Shown one piece after another: positions 57,901 to 64,000 of a DNA stretch of 64,000 nucleotides. The stretch comes from Nosocomiicoccus ampullae (lineage in GTDB: Bacteria > Bacillota > Bacilli > Staphylococcales > Salinicoccaceae). The notes below the pieces were generated by a model. It was not told the DNA's origin. It did no database searches and saw only the letters and a program-made list of their open reading frames with translations. How positions within the stretch are numbered: position 1 is the first letter of the stretch; every line of letters begins with the position of its first letter. Position numbers and translations under genes: made by a program. The stretch covers positions 49,700 through 113,699 of the forward strand of contig NZ_MBFG01000002.1 of assembly GCF_001696685.1 (NCBI RefSeq). Direction: 5' to 3'.

Positions 57901-58668
57901 TTAAATATTATATATTCTCTTTGCATTTTCTGTCGTTGCCTTTTCGACTTCTTCTACAGAAATTCCACGCAGTTGTGCGATTTCTTCAGCGACGAGTCGA
58001 ACGAGTTTTGGCTCGTTACGTTTGCCTCTAAATGGATGGGGTGTTAAATATGGTGCGTCTGTTTCGACGAGTAATCTGTCGAGCGGCACATATTGCGCCA
58101 CTTCTTTCGGACGCTTCACATTTTTAAATGTAATAACACCAGCAAGTGATACGTAAAAGCCCATATTTAACACACGGTCGATTTGTTCATCAGTACCGTT
58201 ATGGAATGAATGCATAATACCACCGACTGATTTTGCATCGTGCGATTCTAATATGTCTATCGTGTCTTCATCTGCATCTCTATTGTGGATGACAATCGGT
58301 AAATTCACACGCTTTGCGAGTTCAATTTGTTTAATAAACACTTCTTTTTGAATGTCTTTTGGTGACTTATCCCAGTGATAGTCGAGTCCGATTTCGCCGA
58401 TAGCGACGATTTTTTCGTGACTGGATAATGACTCAATCCACTCTAAATCCTCATCCGTACAATCAACTGCGTCGACTGGATGCCATCCGATAACGCCGTA
58501 CACTTCGTCATACGATTCGATTAATTCCATCGTACGCTCAATTGTTTTACGGTCAAACCCGATAACGACGAATTTTTCTACGCCGTTTTCTTTTGCGCGT
58601 TCTATTACCGCATCAACTTCACCTTCATATTGATCTGCGTTTAAGTGAACGTGTGTATCAATTAGCAT
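57901..58668 (-). CDS. tatD: TatD family metal-dependent deoxyribonuclease
   Basis: A 255-residue TIM-barrel hydrolase. Metal ligands are visible in DTHVHLN (HxH), IGEIGLDYHW (Glu), LPIVIHNRDA (His) and GIMHSFHNG, with the final Asp in LLVETDAPYLTPHPFRG. The family has 3'-5' exonuclease activity on DNA. It starts 15 bp after metG ends, as in Bacillus and Staphylococcus. Confidence 0.95.
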   Translation of the reverse strand: MLIDTHVHLNADQYEGEVDAVIERAKENGVEKFVVIGFDRKTIERTMELIESYDEVYGVIGWHPVDAVDCTDEDLEWIESLSSHEKIVAIGEIGLDYHWDKSPKDIQKEVFIKQIELAKRVNLPIVIHNRDADEDTIDILESHDAKSVGGIMHSFHNGTDEQIDRVLNMGFYVSLAGVITFKNVKRPKEVAQYVPLDRLLVETDAPYLTPHPFRGKRNEPKLVRLVAEEIAQLRGISVEEVEKATTENAKRIYNI

Positions 58669-58683
58669 CGAATCACTCCTTAA

Positions 58684-60675
<1,992 letters not shown>

Positions 60676-60678
60676 TTA

Positions 60679-61500
60679 TTAAATTCTATGATACGTATCA
60701 TATACGTCTTGTGTTTTTAATTTACGTAATTTTGCCACTTCTTTAATGGCGGCTTTTGGTTTTAATCCTCTTTCAATTAGTATATCGACATGTGTGTTTA
60801 TATCCATATCAAATTCTTCAACTGAATCGTCAATATATCCTTCTATTACTATAACAAATTCGCCCTTTAAAGGGATGTCTGACGCGAGCATTTCTTTAAC
60901 GTTTTTAGCTGAGTCTGTCACCGTTTGTTCGAATTTTTTCGTGATTTCTCGAGAGATTGAAACGGCTCTATTTTCATCGAATTTATAAATATCGTCGATG
61001 AGTTGTTTTACACGATATGGCGACTCATATAAGACGGATGTTTTATCGTGAGTTAGAATTTCTTCTAACTTTTCTTTTCGTTTCTTATTAGATTTTGGTA
61101 AAAATCCGAAGTATGTGAATTCAAATGATTCGATACCAGATAATACAATTGCTTGCTGAAATGCACTCGCTGCTGGAATCACTGTATATTTTAAATCTTC
61201 CTGTTGCATACTTTTAACAAGTTCATATCCTGGATCAGATATAATTGGCATCCCAGCATCACTCACAAGTGCGAACACCGTGCCGTCTTTCATCTTTTCT
61301 ATTATATCTTTTGTCGCTGTCTCTTTGTTAAAATCGTGATAACTTTTTAATGGTATATCGATATCAAAATGATTTAATAATTTGATCGTCATTCGCGTAT
61401 CTTCCGCTAAAATAACATCGACGTTTTTTAGAGTATCAATTTGTCTAAAACTCGCATCTTCTAAGTTACCAATCGGTGTCCCTACAATGTATAAATTCAT
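60679..61500 (-). CDS. rsmI: 16S rRNA 2'-O-ribose C1402 methyltransferase
   Basis: RsmI makes the 2'-O-methyl of Cm1402 in the decoding centre. In the 273-residue protein of the tetrapyrrole-methylase superfamily: LYIVGTPIGNLEDASFR, ILAEDTRMTIKLL and VSDAGMPIISDPGYELV. It overlaps the GIY-YIG gene by 4 bp. Confidence 0.96.
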   Translation of the reverse strand: MNLYIVGTPIGNLEDASFRQIDTLKNVDVILAEDTRMTIKLLNHFDIDIPLKSYHDFNKETATKDIIEKMKDGTVFALVSDAGMPIISDPGYELVKSMQQEDLKYTVIPAASAFQQAIVLSGIESFEFTYFGFLPKSNKKRKEKLEEILTHDKTSVLYESPYRVKQLIDDIYKFDENRAVSISREITKKFEQTVTDSAKNVKEMLASDIPLKGEFVIVIEGYIDDSVEEFDMDINTHVDILIERGLKPKAAIKEVAKLRKLKTQDVYDTYHRI

Positions 61501-61751
61501 CGTTTCACCTCAGACATTAAAGCTTCTTTTTGTACACGCGTGAATTGTTTAATCTCATATTCTCGTTTTAACGCTTCACTTTTCGTGTTAAAACACTCTG
61601 TATATTTTAAAGTGACTGGACGTCTTGCGCGTGTGTATTTCGCACCTTTACCACTATTATGTACGTCGATACGTGCATCGACGTCGATTGCATATCCCGT
61701 GTAATACGTGCCGTCACTACATTGTGCGATATAGATATGATGTTTACCCAT
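61497..61751 (-). CDS. GIY-YIG domain protein (YazA type)
   Basis: An 84-residue single-domain GIY-YIG protein. The signature appears as HIYIAQCSDGTYYTGYA, with the conserved Arg in DARIDVHNSGKGAKYT and the Glu in KSEALKREYEIK. The ATG at 61751 gives the family length; the longer frame to 61793 adds residues not seen in relatives. Function in this UPF0213 family is unproven. It overlaps trmN6 by 8 bp and rsmI by 4 bp. Confidence 0.93.
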   Translation of the reverse strand: MGKHHIYIAQCSDGTYYTGYAIDVDARIDVHNSGKGAKYTRARRPVTLKYTECFNTKSEALKREYEIKQFTRVQKEALMSEVKR

Positions 61752-62472
61752 AATATATCTCTTCCACTTCTTTTGTGTATGTGCCATTTTCATCGTAAAT
61801 ATAAAGTGGCGGTAACACTTTTACGAGCGCGGTACTATTAAATATCGATTCAACGAGCACAAAGTGCGCAGTCTCATTCGTTCGTTTACTATAAACAAAT
61901 TGTAGTTTTGATACTGTAAAATTATGTTCATGTAATAATGAGATAATTTCATGCACACGTTCTGCACGGTGTACCATATAAAATTTACCTTTATTGTTAA
62001 TGAGGTAACGTGCCGCTTTAATAATCCCTTTTAAATCAATTAAAACTTCACTGCGTGCGATTTCGTGATGCGTCAAACTATGCGTCGGCTGATTGTTTTT
62101 AAAGTACGGTGGATTTACTGTAATTAAATCAAACACTGAGTGGTTGTACTTTAATTTTACATCATTTAAATCGAGGTGCTCAATCTCTATCTGTGTGCTT
62201 TTATCGTTTAATTCTATTGAACGCTTAGCCATATCGACAAGTCTTTCCTGGACTTCGATTCCGGTAATTGGCTTTTTCGTTTTATAAGATAAAAGCAACG
62301 GAATAATCCCATTTCCTGTACAAAAATCTGCGATTGTTTTAACACGCTTTGTAACGTGGACAAAGTTTGCAAGTAATAACGCATCAATAGAAAAGCTAAA
62401 CGTTTCTTCACTTTGAATGATTTGCATATTCTCACGATATAACTCATCTAAACGTTCGTTTTCTTTTAACAT
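61744..62472 (-). CDS. trmN6: tRNA1(Val) adenine-N6 methyltransferase-like (YabB)
   Basis: A 242-residue SAM methyltransferase with SAM loop IADFCTGNGIIPLLLS near 50 and the N6-adenine motif NPPYF near 121. E. coli homologues methylate A37 of tRNA1(Val); the role here is inferred. The gene starts after a terminator that follows yabA, so it may have its own promoter. It overlaps the GIY-YIG gene. Confidence 0.9.
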   Translation of the reverse strand: MLKENERLDELYRENMQIIQSEETFSFSIDALLLANFVHVTKRVKTIADFCTGNGIIPLLLSYKTKKPITGIEVQERLVDMAKRSIELNDKSTQIEIEHLDLNDVKLKYNHSVFDLITVNPPYFKNNQPTHSLTHHEIARSEVLIDLKGIIKAARYLINNKGKFYMVHRAERVHEIISLLHEHNFTVSKLQFVYSKRTNETAHFVLVESIFNSTALVKVLPPLYIYDENGTYTKEVEEIYYG

Positions 62473-62493
62473 AAATCATATCTCCCCATAAAA

Positions 62494-62517
62494 TAAAAGC
62501 AGCTAAACGCTGCTTTT
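62494..62517 (-). terminator. Terminator after yabA
   Basis: The stem AAAAGCAGC / GCTGCTTTT (62495-62503 with 62509-62517) is followed on the minus strand by ATTTTATG. It touches the yabA stop. Confidence 0.82.
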
Positions 62518-62836
62518 ATAAGTCTCGAGTTAAAATTTCTTGGCAGAAGAGACATTTTTCACCGTGACGATGTGTCCCAAACGATACGTTACAGACGTGA
62601 AAACCTTCATCGTACATACTTTGTAACGTATTGCTTTTAAATGATTCGCGTTCTGGCTTCTCTTTGTCCGCCGTTGTCTCTATTAACAATTGTTTAAAGT
62701 TGTTATTTTCCATTTCTAAACGAACATTTTCTTCTAACAGCTTTACTGTTCGTGTCTTTAACTCATCGAATTCAGCATTCATCGTTTCAAGGTGTTTTTC
62801 CATTTTGAGAATATGATCAAATAGCTCATCTCGCAT
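62516..62836 (-). CDS. yabA: Replication initiation control protein YabA
   Basis: YabA binds DnaA and the sliding clamp to limit initiation. The 106-residue protein has an N-terminal coiled coil (MEKHLETMNAEFDELKTRTV) that forms a tetramer and a C-terminal zinc motif with HVC in GFHVCNVSFG and CLFC near the end. It follows ricT by 2 bp. Confidence 0.95.
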   Translation of the reverse strand: MRDELFDHILKMEKHLETMNAEFDELKTRTVKLLEENVRLEMENNNFKQLLIETTADKEKPERESFKSNTLQSMYDEGFHVCNVSFGTHRHGEKCLFCQEILTRDL

Positions 62837-62838
62837 TA

Positions 62839-63645
62839 CTACACCTCATTTGCTTCTAATTCGTCTAAACTAAATTCGTAAATATAGTTATCTTTATTTT
62901 TCGTGCGGATTTGTAGTTCTAATATATTTAAACCGATAACCTCAACTTTACCTTTCGGTGTGTAGATAAACTCACCGACATCTGGCAACCTTTTACGCGC
63001 AGATTCGTAATGATCATTCTCGTAACTTAAACAGCACATTAAACGACCACACGCTCCAGATATTTTAACTGGCGTGAGTGATAAGTCTTGGTTTTTCGCC
63101 ATTTGTATTGACACCGGTTCAAAGCTACCTAAATAAGTCGAACAACAGTGACTATAGCCACATGGGCCTACGCCACCAAGATAACGCGCTTTTTCTCGTA
63201 GACCGACTTGTCTTAACTCGATACGCGTTTTAAATTCTTGAGCAAGAATACGTACGAGCGATCTAAAATCGACACGTTCATCCGCCGTATAGAAAAATAT
63301 AAGTTTTTCTTTATCTAATGAATACTTCGACGTAATTAAATGCATACCAAGTTTTTCATCTTTAACAGCGTCTCTACAAAACTGTAATGCCGCTTCTGCA
63401 TCTCTATCATTTAGTGCATCATTTTCAAAGTCTTCGTCTGTCGCTAGACGGATAAAACGACCGTCTGGCTCGACGATGTTTTCCTCTGTGACGTTTATAT
63501 TTTCTTGAAGGACTTTGTGTAAAAACTTACCGTGTCTCGTCTCTGCGACGATGATGTCATCATATTTTAGTTGTTCACCGTTTTTTACTTCAATAAATAC
63601 TATTTCGTTATATTTTAAAAGTGTTGCTTTTACTACTGTCAGCAT
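62839..63645 (-). CDS. ricT: RicT (YaaT), PSP1-domain regulator
   Basis: RicT is part of the RicAFT complex that binds RNase Y and carries iron-sulfur clusters in Bacillus. The 268-residue protein has a PSP1 domain. The Cys groups GPCGYSHCC near 164 and GACGRLMCC near 198 probably hold a cluster. It lies between holB and yabA as in relatives; the holB stop is 7 bp upstream. Confidence 0.94.
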   Translation of the reverse strand: MLTVVKATLLKYNEIVFIEVKNGEQLKYDDIIVAETRHGKFLHKVLQENINVTEENIVEPDGRFIRLATDEDFENDALNDRDAEAALQFCRDAVKDEKLGMHLITSKYSLDKEKLIFFYTADERVDFRSLVRILAQEFKTRIELRQVGLREKARYLGGVGPCGYSHCCSTYLGSFEPVSIQMAKNQDLSLTPVKISGACGRLMCCLSYENDHYESARKRLPDVGEFIYTPKGKVEVIGLNILELQIRTKNKDNYIYEFSLDELEANEV

Positions 63646-63652
63646 AACACGC

Positions 63653-64000
63653 TCAACCTTTCGAGCTAATAATCATGCTCTCCAAAACGAGCATATTGTT
63701 TACATTGAAGTTCAGCATTTTATTTGCTTCTTCTATCTTTTCTAAGTTTCTTGTCAATTGAATCACATTGACTAAGTTTGTTAGTTCAATGTTAAATAGT
63801 TTCGACTGCTCAATTTGTAATACGTCATACATTGCTTCACGCATCATACCATCTAATAACGTTAACACTAAGAAATAATCTTTACGTTCTTTACATAGTT
63901 CTACGAGAGACGTCAAACGGATTAACGCGCGTGCGTCTTTTTTCAGCCACAGTTCAGCTACTTTCTTTGATTCCGTTACAATTTTTGAAAATCGATCTTC
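63653..64000 (-). CDS. holB: DNA polymerase III delta' subunit, C-terminal part
   Basis: The last 115 or so residues of the clamp-loader delta' subunit; the start lies beyond the window. The frame is open to the window edge and reads EDRFSKIVTESKKVAELWLK at the edge, then LVELCKERKDYFLVLTLLDG, an all-helical collar domain. Identity rests mainly on position before ricT and yabA and on the helical C-terminal pattern. Confidence 0.85.
   Translation of the reverse strand, partial: EDRFSKIVTESKKVAELWLKKDARALIRLTSLVELCKERKDYFLVLTLLDGMMREAMYDVLQIEQSKLFNIELTNLVNVIQLTRNLEKIEEANKMLNFNVNNMLVLESMIISSKG

Overview
The window looks like the chromosome of a low-GC Gram-positive in the family Staphylococcaceae. 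The core gene order is that of staphylococci and bacilli: ispD-ispF-gltX, ctsR-mcsA-mcsB-clpC-radA, folP-folB-folK-dusB-lysS, cysK/hslO/ftsH/hpt/tilS, mfd-pth-ctc-prs-glmU-spoVG-ridA-purR-ispE and veg-rsmA-rnmV-tatD-metG-rsmI-yabA-ricT-holB. A YSIRK/LPXTG surface protein, an Sdr-like adhesin fold and an Mnt-type manganese ABC transporter also fit. The proteins differ enough from Staphylococcus aureus that I favour a neighbouring genus (Jeotgalicoccus/Nosocomiicoccus-like), but this is inference. Almost all core genes lie on the minus strand.

Layout. 1-836: end of an IS256-family element with a frameshifted transposase. 834-986: a palindromic repeat element. 1097-1270: a T-box leader that has lost its adjacent target. 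1297-10912: gltX to ctsR (isoprenoid synthesis, DNA repair and the CtsR/ClpC stress regulon, with a CtsR operator). 11032-14517: nupC, a hypothetical gene, zinc-free S14 with a Zur-like operator, and murT. 14585-14844: three tRNAs. 14954-19084: lysS, dusB and the folate genes. 19223-24799: accessory insertion (oxidoreductase, stress protein, a large cell-wall adhesin with a collagen-like stalk). 25061-43435: long housekeeping run, interrupted at 26160-26582 by two palindromic elements. 43596-46074: Mn transporter operon with an MntR/SirR-like operator. 46234-53730: a tandem array of palindromic elements split by a roughly 6.6-kb mobile segment. That segment carries an IS30 element, a broken IS3 element, a truncated DNA methylase, an Erm 23S rRNA methyltransferase, a YtkA-like lipoprotein and gene remnants. 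53834-55980: a DUF1445 hydro-lyase-like gene, ribokinase and a small membrane protein. 56023-64000: the veg to holB housekeeping run.

The most unusual structure is a family of intergenic elements of about 177-185 bp, with seven copies in three places. Each complete copy has three 26-bp boxes of the form TGTTA-N16-TAACA at an exact 51-bp pitch, flanked by half-boxes that form short terminal inverted repeats. Mobile DNA has entered these elements twice (IS256 at about 836, the resistance segment at 46336). Other points of interest are a GlmU whose nucleotidyltransferase domain has lost its signature motif, a MurT with no adjacent gatD and one lost zinc ligand, a tRNA-Val with C at position 33, and an erm gene whose upstream leader is replaced by IS-derived sequence.
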